This document shows positions 20,917-35,991 of a stretch of 64,000 nt of DNA, one piece after another. Source of the DNA: Dichotomocladium elegans (lineage: Eukaryota > Mucoromycota > Mucoromycetes > Mucorales > Lichtheimiaceae); assembly GCA_025716815.1 (NCBI GenBank), contig JAIXMN010000011.1, forward strand, positions 372,001 to 436,000, written 5' to 3'. A program made the translations under genes and the position numbers. Numbering within the stretch: position 1 is the stretch's first letter; each line of letters opens with the position of its first letter. The notes under the pieces were generated by a model that saw only the letters and a list, made by a program, of their open reading frames with translations, was not told the DNA's origin and did no database searches.

Positions 20917-22054
20917 ATGAAGACTAGTGTCATTGGTATCTTGGCTGCGGCAATCGTCTCCATAAACGCCTACCCTGCCTCGAGCTCTTCCTCTGATCAC
21001 AGCCCTGCTTATGGTCAGTGCGGTGGTATCTACTGGACAGGCCCGACCACCTGTGTACCGGGCTGGGAATGTGTCCCTCAGGAAAACAACCCTTACTATT
21101 CGCAATGCTTGCCCGCTTCCAAGTCCAGTGAGTTTCATTTGAAGTGCTATATTAAGCTAGTGTGTCCTCGAGAACTCACCAAAGGCATGAATTTTGCTAG
21201 GCTCAACAAAAGTAACTACCACGACTACCACTTCCAAGGCCGCTCCTACCACTACCAAGGCCACTCCTACCACCACCAAGGCCGCTCCTACCACCACCAA
21301 GGCCGCTCCTACCACCACCAAGGCCACCACCAAAACAACCACTAAGACTACCACTAAGACTACCACCACAACAGCTGGTGCTGTTGCTACTCCCCCCAGT
21401 TCTTCCAAGGACTACTCTGTTATTCCGGGAGGCGCCTCTGGCTCTGGCTCGACGACTCGGTACTGGGATTGTTGCAAGGCCTCTTGCGGTTGGAACGGCA
21501 AGGCTTCCGTGACATCGCCTGTCGGTTCATGTGCTGCTGATGGCGTGACACTTGTCGGTGTCGATACCCAGAGCGGCTGCAACGGAGGCTCGGCCTACAT
21601 GTGCAATGACAACCAACCATGGGCTGTGAACGACAACTTATCTTACGGTTTTGCTGCCGCCTCTATCGCTGGCTCGAACGAGGCTGGCTGGTGCTGTGGC
21701 TGCTACGAGTTGACCTTCACCTCAGGCGCTGTGTCGGGCAAGAAGATGGTCGTTCAAGTGACCAACACAGGTGGTGATCTGGGCTCCAACCACTTTGATC
21801 TCCAGATGCCTGGCGGCGGTGTCGGTATCTTCAATGGCTGCCAGAATCAATGGAACGCTCCTGCCGACGGCTGGGGTCAGCGCTACGGCGGTCTGTCGTC
21901 TGCAGACGGCTGCGCTAGCCTGCCTAAGCCCCTCCAGGCTGGATGTGAATGGCGCTTCAAGTGGTTCGGCAATTCTGACAATCCATCCATGACCTTCAAG
22001 GAAGTCACCTGTCCTGCTGCCCTCACCGCTAAGACGGGATGCTCAAGAAAATAA
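20917..22054 (+). CDS. GH45 endo-beta-1,4-glucanase with N-terminal CBM1
   Basis: Secreted cellulase. Two exons (20917-21127, 21201-22054) give about 354 aa. A signal peptide ([18 protein letters not shown]) is followed by one CBM1 cellulose-binding module with the usual cysteines and aromatics ([16 protein letters not shown] ... NPYYSQC). The linker is Thr/Lys/Ala-Pro rich (repeated KAAPTTT) and runs to about residue 150. The GH45 domain has the catalytic-base motif [13 protein letters not shown] and the catalytic-acid region [18 protein letters not shown], plus many paired Cys. The order signal-CBM1-linker-GH45 is that of the Rhizopus RCE and Mucor endoglucanases. The single intron falls at the CBM-linker border. 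Confidence 0.96.
21225..21375 (+). repeat. coding tandem repeat in the cellulase linker
   Basis: About seven units of a 21-24-nt repeat with core AAGGCCGCTCCTACCACCAC, encoding [14 protein letters not shown]. The opposite strand shows a Val-rich shadow frame. Confidence 0.9.
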
Positions 22055-22311
22055 ATAGTCTATATCTTCTTGTTTTCTTCCCCATTCCTTTCGTTCAGTT
22101 GAATTTAACTAAACTTGACGCAAAATAACCATCCCTAATCACACTGTGTGATTAAATAAAAAGAAAATGCTGTACAAATTTCCCCCATCCTACCGAATTC
22201 CCGATCGCTGCTGAAAGACGTAGAGAAAATGTATACAACCCTGTGACGGGGTTGGGAAGTTCCTCTCACGCCTTTCTCCATTTTCTGCAGCTTTTGACGT
22301 TGATCATCGCG

Positions 22312-25964
<3,653 letters not shown>

Positions 25965-26227
25965 CTTGAATAAATCCCGTCGGTGCATACCAATGTTGTT
26001 AGCTATCACTAGTTTGTTGTGCATTTCAAGAACGTAGACTGTAAATATCTAAAAGCGTTGTCTTGCTTTGCAGTTCCTCAGACTAGTTCTCTTCATGAAC
26101 GCGAATTTAATTTTATGTTTGGTTAAAAAAAAAGCGCGTCAATTTACAATACAAACAGCGCGCGCGTAGAGGGGCTTTCCCCTTCCCGTAGCTGTCTTTC
26201 TCCATTCCCTCCGTCCTGATCATTGCC

Positions 26228-29078
26228 ATGGGAGGTGATCCCTATATGCCCTCGCCTCAATCGCCCCCATTGCCCAAGTCTCCGAACTCTAAATCAATCT
26301 CACTTTCACTTTCCAAGAAACGTAAGCTCAGTGAATCTACTACTGCGGCTGAATCGTCCCGGGGTACATCACCCGATGCCGACATTCATGTAAAAGAAAA
26401 AAAGAAATCACTACCGGGATCTCTCAATGGAGGACTCATGTTGTTGTGATCTGCAGGGGGATTGTGACATGGCTGAGAAAAGTTCCCCGTCGGGATCGAC
26501 GTCTCTCTCGCCCTCGACATTGAGTTTAAAGCGACGCGTTATCGAGGACGAGGACGAGGACGATTCCATCTTGGTGGACGATCCAAGCTTTTGGAATCAG
26601 CTCGATCGGGTTGAGGAAGTTTACCTGGCCAAGGAAGCGGCCGAGGCAATCGATGAATGTGGTTCTGTTGATTCTGCTTCGCCTCAGCCATCTGCAGTTG
26701 GCGAGGACACAGCACGGCCGACGGAGAAGGTTGATGAAACAACAACGCAGTTTGAGGGGCTGGTGGTCTCGCCGCCAGTACCCACGAAGCGCAAACCTGT
26801 TGGCGAGGATGTCTTTACCGAGTCCTGCGTCAAGACGTGGCAGACGTCACGCATTAAGGCCTGGGAAGGCCGCTACACGGTGAGTTATCTGGATCCTCTC
26901 TCCCCTCTCCTATCTCTCTTTCTCTCTCTCTGTGTGTGTGTGTGTATGTGGATATATAGCTGGTTGCATTTGTTCCCTCATACAACCAATGGATAGAATC
27001 CTGAAGGCTATTACTTTCGTTTCGTTGGTACGTCATGCCAAGCAAGATAGTGTCTGGATGTTATTAACGCGCAGACAAGTGCCTAGAGAGGGGCAGCAGA
27101 ACGGCGGCTGGTCACAGAGCGAACACAAGCTGTTTATGGCACGTTACAACGAATGGATTTCGCACGGATGGAAGATTGGAACATCCTGGGGGCTCTTCAG
27201 CCGAGGGATTCCGCATCGTGTAGGCTACCAATGTATGAATTACTATCGTAAACTTGTGGGCGAAAACAAGATCAAGGATGAGTCTTATGCGATTGTCGAC
27301 GGCAAGCTCAAGCAGGTCCACAAGGAGCGAGCACCGACAGGAGAGGTCCCAACAACGGAGCTCGGCGCGGAGTGGGCGTCAGACGATGTCAAGCAAGTCG
27401 AGAAAGACGTGGATCGATGGCTAAAGCAGTACCACAGCAGAAGCGGTTTCGCCGCCACCGCGCCTGCGGTTCGCAAACCAGCAGCATCAGCAGCATCTCG
27501 CGTTGCAAAGACGACGACACCGAAAAGGAATACCATCGGAGAAATGGTCAAAAAGATGCCGCCACCTCGGCCCCGGATGTTCGATGATAGCGATGAGGAT
27601 GCATTTATGGAAGGTGCTGAACCTGAGCACGCCAACCTTCATGTTCGCGAACACGACTGGGAAAAGGAATGGCGGGAGCGTCTTGAGGGTTACAGGACAT
27701 TTATGCAACCTTTCCTTGACCCTGCCGCCAGACACGATTACTGGGTTGCTAAGCAGGAATGGCGGCGGGGATTGACAACGACGGAGATGTAAGGAAAAAG
27801 CACAAACGGGAAACTACGTTCGCATGGATCTGACTGACACTTCCTGCCTAGGCTGCTATCAAAGAAACCGGCCACGGTGAAAGTACCTCTTCCAGAAGAG
27901 AATACGAATAAGACAGTGGTGCGACAAGCAAACCTGTCCCGTTTCTTCACCGGCGTCAAAAAACTCAAAGTGGACACTCCGGATGAGTTCATCTCGAACG
28001 TCAGGATACCCAACGACCTCTTCAGCGGCGTTCATCAGATCATGCCAATCGCGTTGAAGCCAGTCATAGACGACGAGAAGAATTATTACTGTGAAGTCGA
28101 CGATATGTTTGAATGCCATTCGGTTCTGGATGCGCTCCTTGGTCCTGTTACGGACGACGCCAAGACGCTCTCGCCTTTAGAGGGCATCCTCGTTGATCCG
28201 CCATGGGAATTCTACGTCAAGGATGGACGCAACGATGGCCGATGTACTTGGAATGCCAAGGATATGGTAATTATAGTGGCGAGCGTAGAACCTTGAAAAG
28301 AAATATTGTTTACTGATGCAGGGAGGGAGAAAATTAGATGAAGCTCATGAAGAAGGTCTTGCAGCAAATGACAGCCGGTCTTGTTTTTGTCTGGACCCAC
28401 AAGCTTGTTCAGGCCGACATTGTACGGCTAATGGATGAACTAGGCAAGTTGTTATCATTGTATATAATTCCAGCGGATGTATTCAACTTGTTTTTCTTCT
28501 TCACTGCCAGACTGTCGATATGTAGAGAATCTTGTTTGGTTCAAGAAAAACATCAACAATGTGCCTGTGGACCAACCAAGTCCGTACATCAGCTCCTCCA
28601 AAGAGATTCTACTCATGTTTAAAAAGGCAAGTGCCATCGACCTCTTTTGGAGGGGGAAGACGAGGGAAATGTTTTTCCTAGTTCCCTCACCGTCCGCGGA
28701 TTGTAGGGCGATAGCTTCGAGTTGCGACATCAGCGGACAGCCGATGTGATTATAGATTTTGAGCAGCCTACCTCCCAGTGGATAGATAGCGAATTCACCG
28801 AGCCCAAACCACCGGCGGTATACGACATGATTGAAACATTATTACCGCGGGCAGGATACAGCGAAGATCTTAAAAGGGGTCGTTTATTAGAGCTGTAAGC
28901 TACTGATCTGGAAATGAAACAGAAAGGATATATATGTATATATAGAATGCTAATATCATGTATAAACGATAGGTGGGCCAAGCGCGCATCTCCCAAACGA
29001 GAAGGGTGGATTGCCTTTCATCAACGGAAGAATAACGATAATGCATCTGTCAAGAGTGAAGGAATGTTATGTACATAG
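26228..29078 (+). CDS. MT-A70 family adenine-N6 methyltransferase with Myb/SANT-like domain (MTA1-like)
   Basis: Nine exons (26228-26389, 26457-26879, 26997-27027, 27080-27788, 27852-28266, 28338-28443, 28511-28626, 28707-28894, 28973-29078) give about 751 aa. The N-terminus is Ser/Pro-rich with basic KKRK clusters. A Myb/SANT-like DNA-binding segment covers about residues 210-265 (GGWSQSEHKLFMARYNEW ... PHRVGYQCMNYYRKL). The C-terminal MT-A70 domain has the catalytic DPPW (ILVDPPWEFY), GLVFVWTHK, ENLVWFKKN and the closing RLLELWAKRASPKREGW. DPPW indicates an active amino-methyltransferase. In early-diverging fungi, MT-A70 proteins of the MTA1 complex make symmetric DNA 6mA. A METTL4-like or RNA-directed role is the alternative. 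Introns 28444-28510 and 28627-28706 both start with GC. Confidence 0.85.
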
Positions 29079-29205
29079 AAATTTTACTGCATTCGCATCG
29101 CGTCAAGGACCGATGCAGTCATTTTCCGCATTGTTTCTGAAAAATGGGTGGGGGTGGGACGTGAAAGAGTTGGTTAGAAAAAAAAAACTTTTGGGCAAAG
29201 AAGAA

Positions 29206-31239
29206 CTATCCTTGTTTTTTTTTTTTTTCCTCACCTTCTACGTCGGCTAAAGATGTGTCCTTTTTGGCCGCGACCAGATAGATTTCGACGTAATCGTCTG
29301 GCGTCGTACCAGCATGGTAAAGAGGCTCATCATCTTCTTCGTCTTCGGTAGGTGGCTCCTGATGATCGTCCGTGGGCGTCTTTGGTGTTTGCTGCGAAGC
29401 GATGATGGGTTGATTGTACACACGGCGCCCGGCAACCCAATAATTTGAGGTCGAGCGAGTATAAACTTCTGTCGTGTTGGGAATCCTGTTTATGAAAGGT
29501 CAGTTCATAAAAAAAGGGTTGGAGAGCGCATAGCTGTTTGCGGGTTTACGTCTCAAAATCGTTCTTGATGTCAAGGAGTTGAAGCAACATATCATTGGAG
29601 ACAGTGAATGCATCTTTCCGTTGCTCCAATAGAGTGGACTTGACGTTTCGGGTCCCGTGGTCATAATAAAGATAGCGATAGTTCTTTCCAAGGTTCAAGC
29701 TACGAAACAGAGCGCGTGCATCAGACATCTTTTCCCTCTTCGACAGCGCTCGGCGAGTTATACCTTTTTTCCTGGGCGCTCCCTTGACTCTCCTGAATCA
29801 TGCTGAGGATCCCCTCAAGGTTTCGTTCAATCATTGCCTTCTCGAGGTCTGCGATGGAGTTGGGTTCCGCAAGCCAGTCTTCCACACGCTCGGCAAAAGC
29901 CGGCAGAAGAAAACACAACAGAAATCCATCCTTGTGCTAGTGTCGTTGAGCTTTTCTGCTGATAGACGGGCCAATGCTTCCCCCCCATCCCCATCTCCCC
30001 GAAGATCAGTTTACCTTATAGACAACAAGATAGTACTCTTCCAGCTCCTCATCCAGGTCCAGCCCGGACCTACTCGCCAAATGGACTCGCACCACATCCT
30101 CGATCTTTCCCTGATGTTGGTGCACCTGTCCATCGTGGTCGTCGTCGTCGTCGTCGTCTTGCACGTGAGCTTCTTCGCTTTGATATGCTGTACGTGACGC
30201 CGAAAAATAGTTCGAGATAGATCGCGTCAGTGTCTTGACGACGACAGACGCTGTTGTTGCGGATGATCGCGTTGACTGGGGCTTAGCCGCCGCCGCTGTG
30301 GCTGCAGCGATGATGGCCATCTGCTGGGATTGTTCGACCCAATGCTTGAGAACGACCATGTCGTCCTTGCTTAGGGAGCTTGAATGATAAATAAGACGTC
30401 CGCCTTCGCCATCCGTCAAGAAGAGATGGGCGATGTGAAAGAGTTTTCCGAGCTGGATGTCGAGGTCGCGGATCCGGAGATGATCCTGGCGACTGAGCGC
30501 CTGCACGGGCCAGCCCTTGAAGACGACATCAAAGATCATCCGATCGAGCCGATCAAAGTCCCACTTCCAGATCCATTCCGAAAAGAATTCCTCGATAAGG
30601 TGCATCAGCGACGACCGGCGTCCGGTGGCCTTGAGGATCGAGGTCATCGTGCCGTTCAGGAGCCGGAACTGCTCGTAACCCGCCCTGAGCAGGCGCTCGA
30701 GAACCCCGTCGCTGAGCTGATGGTCAAGATACTCGGTCACCAACTTCTCTTTGCCGCCGCTGTCCTTTGTCTGCTTGCGCATAATCCCCAGCTCCACGCA
30801 CATATGCATCCAAAAATCTGGCTCAGGCTGAAAAAAGATAAGGCGGTGCTTTTGCGCATGCACATTTTGCGCCGGCTGGAATGGCGAGAAGGCTCTAATC
30901 GGGGGGGTAAGGTCAGGCAAAGCACACATGCACATACATACACACAAAGAGAGTGTGAGTGACATTCACGATGGCCAACGTATCATATGTCTGATAACCA
31001 GGTATAAAAAAAAAAAGAGAGAGAGAGGAGGGTGCAGTTGAGCCCAGAAATACTTACGTACTAAAGTTGACCAGTGCCTGAGCAAGGCCAACCTGCTTCA
31101 TCTTGACATCGGCAGGCACAACGGTTTTTGCAGTATAATAGAGGATCTGATCTTTGGTGTTTTCTTCAGTCTGCCCCAGGGTCGGATTGTAGACGCAAAA
31201 ATAGGAGAGCATGGGTGGCGTGCGGCCGAGGGTGGTCAT
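29206..31239 (-). CDS. CCZ1: vacuolar fusion protein CCZ1 (Mon1-Ccz1 Rab7 GEF subunit)
   Basis: Longin-domain subunit of the Mon1-Ccz1 complex that activates Ypt7/Rab7 on endosomes. Exon 1 (31239-31058) carries the first longin start, LSYFCVYNPTLGQTEENTKD and KMKQVGLAQALVNFS. The next large exon has HAQKHRLIFFQPEPDFWMHM, RAGYEQFRLLNGT and the second longin-like region. Later exons give KNYRYLYYDHGTRNVKSTLL and the C-terminal NYWVAGRRVYNQPI, which are CCZ1 family motifs. Two acidic, low-complexity insertions (a DDDDDDD run and a TEDEEDDEPL stretch) are probably disordered loops. It ends 127 bp from the convergent MT-A70 gene. The short second exon near 30990 is the least certain. Confidence 0.85.
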
Positions 31240-31854
31240 GACGAGTGGAGGAACAAGCAGAACAAGAAGGGTGACAATCACCTATTGGGGGGGGAGGGCC
31301 TTAACTCACGCTCGCCGTGAAAAAGGAAATAAAAAAAATATTAAACCCCTCTTATGCAAAAGGAACCCTCTTTCTCTCTGCCGCGCGCGCGCGCGCGTGT
31401 GTGTGTGTGTGTATCACACCCTTCCCCAGAGAAGCCAGTGATGGATGATAAGCCGAAACAGCTAACGGAAATGGGGGATATGTATCTTGCCCCTCCCCAT
31501 GCCCCCAAACCGTACGCGCCATCCATGTCTTCCTGCGGAGTGAAGTTAAGCGTATGCGTTCGAGAAAAAAAAATAATAATAGCGCACCGACCCTGTGTGT
31601 GTATGTGTGTGCGTCGATCCGCCTGAGTCGAATAATTCGACTTCAGGTTGCGTCCACCTTTCGCCTGCCAACAACCCCCCCCCACCTCCACTACCCACAC
31701 CGTCTGCTGTCTTTATTGTGGGAAGCAAGAGTCCCCCACGCCTGTCCGTACGTTCTCGCCTTCATATAACCCGTCTCTGTCTTGCCCTTGCCTTTTCAAC
31801 ATTGCCCCGGATCGCCACATACATTTTTCCTTTCGATAAATATAACGTCTGCCA
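31240..31854. other. promoter region between CCZ1 and GT31 gene, low-complexity
   Basis: Divergent 0.6-kb interval dominated by simple sequence: a (CG)n/(TG)n tract at about 31383-31412, poly-A runs and a second TG-rich patch near 31593-31613. Frames here are translations of simple repeats. I see no gene. Confidence 0.6.
31383..31412. repeat. (GC)n(GT)n microsatellite
   Basis: Alternating purine-pyrimidine run of about 30 bp, a sequence type able to adopt Z-DNA, in the shared CCZ1/GT31 promoter. Confidence 0.9.
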
Positions 31855-33710
31855 ATGGCTACGGTAAATGATCCATCATTGGGCTTTGGCCATCAACTCA
31901 ATCTAGAACGTTACTAGCCACATGGTCTACCTTCTTTTCGACAGCGTGCGCTTTCCCTATCCTCGCTCAATGTGCCTCGCCGACTCCATCTCCCCATCAT
32001 ACTGCTCAGACTCTTGAGTATTATACCCGCAGGCATCGGCCTCCTTCAATCCCTTACGCGCATATGGCATCAATCCCCGTACGATGACACTGGGATTTTC
32101 GAGAATAAGAGCACACCCATAAACTGCTGTGTTGCAATGCTCTGGGTGGGTTACCTAGTGTTTTCTATTCTTTGTGCGAGGCGATCCGAATACGATGGAA
32201 TGGACTGATTGTGGTATCCTTATTTTCTTTTCGGGGGGGTTTGGGGAATGCGATAGATTATGCTTGCCGGTTACTGGAGCTGGGTCTTGACGACAAGCAT
32301 GATGCGGCGATGGCTGTACCATTATGAAGGCTCGAATGCAATTGTGCGTCTCGCAACACTGATGGTGATTCACTGGTCTGTATATGCGTTTATCTCGTCG
32401 TATTTTGGCGCAGATCAGCCGGTGTGGCAGTGGATGAACGCGTGTCTGATATTACTGGTGTGCAACATGCTCAAGATCGCGCTTGCGTCGAATCCAAAGT
32501 ACACCAAGCGTTCAATCGACCACCGGTCGACGGTGGTCCGGGTACTGGTACTGCCGCTCTCTGTGGTAGTGGTCATCACGACACTTGTGACGCTTCTTCA
32601 GGTGCGGTCCTTACGTGGCCGAAGCAGCAGCAGCAGCAACAACATGGTGGAAGAGACGCTTCTGCTGCCGTCGTCCCTGTCATCATCCTCGACTGCAATG
32701 GGCAGGTCAATAATGCAAAAGCATCCAGAGATGCCGGAGACGGCGGCTATCAAAGTTATGGTGTTTATCCTGTCTGCGTGGACCCCCAAGAGCGTTACCA
32801 AGCGTCAGACGTTCCGAGAGACAACAATGAAACTGATGCCGGGAAACACGGACGAGATTGCATACTTTTATCGGTTCATCATCGGTCAGCCTCCCAACGA
32901 GAAGGTTCGCCAAAATATGTGGCCACCGATCGAGGCCGAGATGGCAGAGCACGGCGACGTGCTAATGCTGAATTGCTCGGATAAATACGAGGATCTGAGT
33001 CGCAAAGTGTTCAGCACGATGGAATGGGCCGATCAGTATGAATTTGATTATCTGATCAAGACGGATGACGATATCTTTGTGCGGTGGGAGACGATTACCA
33101 GTGAATTACTTGAGCTAGGCGTCCGGCAACGGTACTGGCAAGGACTTAGCTATTGGTAGGCCTTTTTTTTTACCCTTGGGTTGGCTCATGGATGATGATG
33201 TTTAACTTGGGTTGCTGCTGCAGGAATATCCCTCCTATCCGAGATAACTCAAACAAGAATAGCGAGTTTGGGTACCCCTTGCCACTCTTCCCACGATACA
33301 CCGCAGGAGCGCTGTATATCCTATCGCGTGATCTTGTCCATCTTATCGCCCGTGGGCCGCGCGTTTTTGTCAAGAATGAAGATCAGAATCTAGGCGTCTG
33401 GTTATTCCCCTACCAGGTTGAACCTATCCTGGATGCGCGGATACAACAGATTGATGTGTGCGAGGAGGACATGATTGCCAAGCACTTTGGGGATTTCGGG
33501 GATCCTGAGGCCATTGGCGGGACAATGTATGATATGCTGGATAATATACGAAATGGGCGCAAAATGTGCGAAGGCTTCCGAACAAAGTTCTGTGCGCTCT
33601 GCTATCCTTGCCAGGGCAAGGTCAACCATTGGCACGATTGGAACTTTGATTGCGACCCTGTCAAGGGCGTTACCTTACTAAATATGCCAAAATTGACATT
33701 GTTGGAATAA
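31855..33710 (+). CDS. GT31-like (beta-1,3-galactosyltransferase-type) glycosyltransferase, polytopic N-terminus
   Basis: Predicted Golgi/ER glycosyltransferase. A three-codon first exon (31855-31863, MAT) is spliced to RALSLSSLNVPRRLHLPI. Four hydrophobic segments follow: PIILLRLLSIIPAGIGLLQ; LATLMVIHWSVYAFISSYF; NACLILLVCNMLKIAL; VVRVLVLPLSVVVVITTLV. A poly-Ser/Asn linker leads to the catalytic domain: KVMVFILSAWTP..TKRQTFRETT, the DDD motif YLIKTDDDIFV, YTAGALYILSRDL and VKNEDQNLGVWL (the family's EDV..G position). A C-terminal Cys cluster (CALCYPCQGK) and WHDW close it. Ordinary GT31 enzymes have one N-terminal anchor, so several TM segments are unusual. The intron near 32147-32256 was placed by frame. 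Confidence 0.78.
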
Positions 33711-33949
33711 TAATAGTAATAATAATAATAATTTAAATGGTTGGCATTTGCTTGTATTCATAGAACAAAACGCTCACTTTTTTTTCTTTTTTGCTTTTTT
33801 GTTTTGGAGGAGTACGGGAGTGGCAGGGAAACAGTGAGAAGTTTTTCGTATGTGCGCGTGTGCATATGGGTGTGTTTGTGCGTGTGCGTGTGTGTATGTA
33901 TATATGTATATATAAAAAGGACGAGGATTGCTATCTCACTTTGCTCCTT
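33711..33949. other. convergent 3' flank, AT- and TG-rich
   Basis: Holds the 3' ends of the GT31 and fumarate reductase genes, with an (AAT)n stretch near 33709-33732 and TG-rich sequence near 33855-33900. No gene. Confidence 0.6.
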
Positions 33950-35991
33950 CTACTTCTTGAGGGTACCGATGATAGCAGAGGGGGCGTACTTCTCAACAAC
34001 GTCCTTCTTGTGCAACATGTTGAATTCCTCCGTTGCATCGCGACCAGCATAGAGCAGGATGGCCTTCTTTCCACCAGGGTGGTCGGGCAAGAACTCGGTC
34101 ACATCGAGCACCTGACCATTGACGACCACCCAGCAGTCATCAGGCTTGTTGTGCTTGGCGACGTCCTCAAGAGTGTACTCGGCCATCTTGACGGGCTCGC
34201 TTTCTGCCTGGGCGGGAGCAGCAGCAGCAGCAGCAGCAGGTGCAGGTGCAGCAGCAATGGCATTGGAAACAGGTGCACCGCTGGCAGTGGGGAGGGTGAT
34301 TTCAAGATTGATGCGATGAGGGTCGCTGGGGTTGATGGAGAGCGAGAGGTTGAGGTGGTTGGCGATGGCACCGAGACGCTGCTGCGCGACACTGCCGCCG
34401 GCGCTGTTGTTGACCAGCTTGTTGTAGAGATAACGCGAGGCAGACTGGCCAGCCACACGACCAAAGACGACACAACCCAAGAGAGAAGAGCCACCGAGAC
34501 GGTTGGCACCGTGGACACCACCACACATCTCACCGCAGGCGAAAAGACCACTTACGCAACCATCGCCGGACTTGATCTCTGCATTAGGCGTAATTTCGAC
34601 ACCACCCTAAAGAAAAAGAGAAAACCAGCAAGCGTGAGCATTTTCTTTTAAAACAAAAAACAGAGGGGGGTCTTGTGCTTACCATGGTGTAGTGCAGCAC
34701 GGGCTGCATGTGGGCAACGTAAAAGTAGTCGGACATCTGGATGGGAACGTTATGGAAGAAGCGCTTGCCCCAGGGGTCCTTCTGCTTGCCGGCGGCAATG
34801 GCGTTATAGGTATCAAAGGTCTCCTTGAGCTTAGAGGGAGGAATACCCATCTCCTTGGCCAAAGCCTCGCCGCTATCAAACTTCTTCATGAGACCACGGC
34901 CGGCGTAGTGGCGGCAGTGCCACTCGATCTCCTTCGAGGCGGCGGTGTTGAGAATGAGACGGATGGGGAACTTGTTCTTCCACATCATACCGGTGACATA
35001 GTCACGGTGACCGAGCTCATCACAGAAACGGTTACCCTCCGCATCCAACAGGAGACCACCGCAGCCACGGAGGGCCTCGGCAGCAAGGAACTTGACCTTA
35101 GCATCAGGTTCGTTGGGGTCCACCAGACCGGTAGGGTGGACCTGAACCTTCTCGAGGTCGACGGTGTTGGCGCCGACAGCGGCGGCCATCTTGATACCGT
35201 CACCGGTGCAGTGGTCACCATTGGTGGTCGACAAGTCGTAGTACTCCGGACGGTGCTGCTTCAAGAGCGAGTTGGGTCCAAAGTCGGCGGCATAGCCACC
35301 CGTGGCAAGGACGACGGGGCCGTATTCCTTGTAGACCTTACCGTCGGCGGCATTGCCAACGAGCTCGTACTCGACACCGATGATAGAACCGTCCTGTTCT
35401 TTGATGAGGTTAGTGACGCGGGCCTTCTTGACGATCTTGGCGCGGTGCGGCTGGTTGATGGCGAGCTCCTCGATGCCTTCCATGAGGGCATAGGTGATGG
35501 TCATGCCAGGGAATTGCTCCTTGCCGCGGTGGGTGCGGGGGAACGAGTGACCGCCCAGGCGGGAAACCAAACTCAAGTCGAGTTCGAACTTGTCCTGGAG
35601 CCACTCGACAGCTGATGCCGAATGGCCGGTGAGTACCTTGATGAGCTCAGGACGAGCAAGCTCACGTGCAGACTTGAGGGTATCCTGATAAAAGGCCTCA
35701 ACAGAGTCCTTGATTTCGTGTGCCATCTGGGTACGGGTCAAGGCACCGTTGATACCAGAGGTGGCCTTGGTGGAGTTACCGCTGCGTGACACAAGCAGAT
35801 GAGATCCCGGGTTCCAAGACAAGACGTGTCTATTAGGATAAAGAAGAAAAAAAACAAAGAGGATAAACTCACCCAAAGAAGGGGTTCTTGTCAAGAAGCA
35901 AGACGTTGCCTCCTTGTTCGACGATGGTGTGAGCGGCAGACAGGCCCGATAAACCGCCGCCGACGACGATGATTTGGTTGTTCAAAGACAT
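33950..35991 (-). CDS. soluble fumarate reductase (flavoprotein) with C-terminal cytochrome b5 domain
   Basis: FAD-dependent fumarate reductase (Frd1/Osm1 family) that regenerates NAD+/FAD under low oxygen. Three exons (35991-35873, 35781-34683, 34606-33950) give about 624 aa. The N-terminal dinucleotide fold is IIVVGGGLSGLSAA. Flavoprotein/active-site blocks include GGNSTKATSGINGA, GGHSFPRTHRG, TGDGIKMAAAVGA, VQVHPTG and GGVHGANRLGGSSLLGCVV. After an Ala-rich hinge comes a complete cytochrome b5 domain (YTLEDVAKHNKPDDCWVVV; FLPDHPGGKKAILLYAGRDA) with the HPGG axial haem ligand. A Ser-Leu start without an obvious leader suggests a cytosolic protein. The reductase-b5 fusion is known from other fungi and protists. 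Confidence 0.93.

Noticed and set aside
21157..21408. Val-rich minus frame opposite the cellulase linker
   Set aside because: Direct complement of the ACC/AAG repeat; low complexity.
30384..30962. 192-codon plus frame opposite CCZ1
   Set aside because: CCZ1 motifs on the minus strand are clear; the plus frame matches nothing.
34692..35615. 307-codon plus frame opposite fumarate reductase
   Set aside because: Shadow frame created by codon bias of the highly conserved minus-strand gene; no family character.
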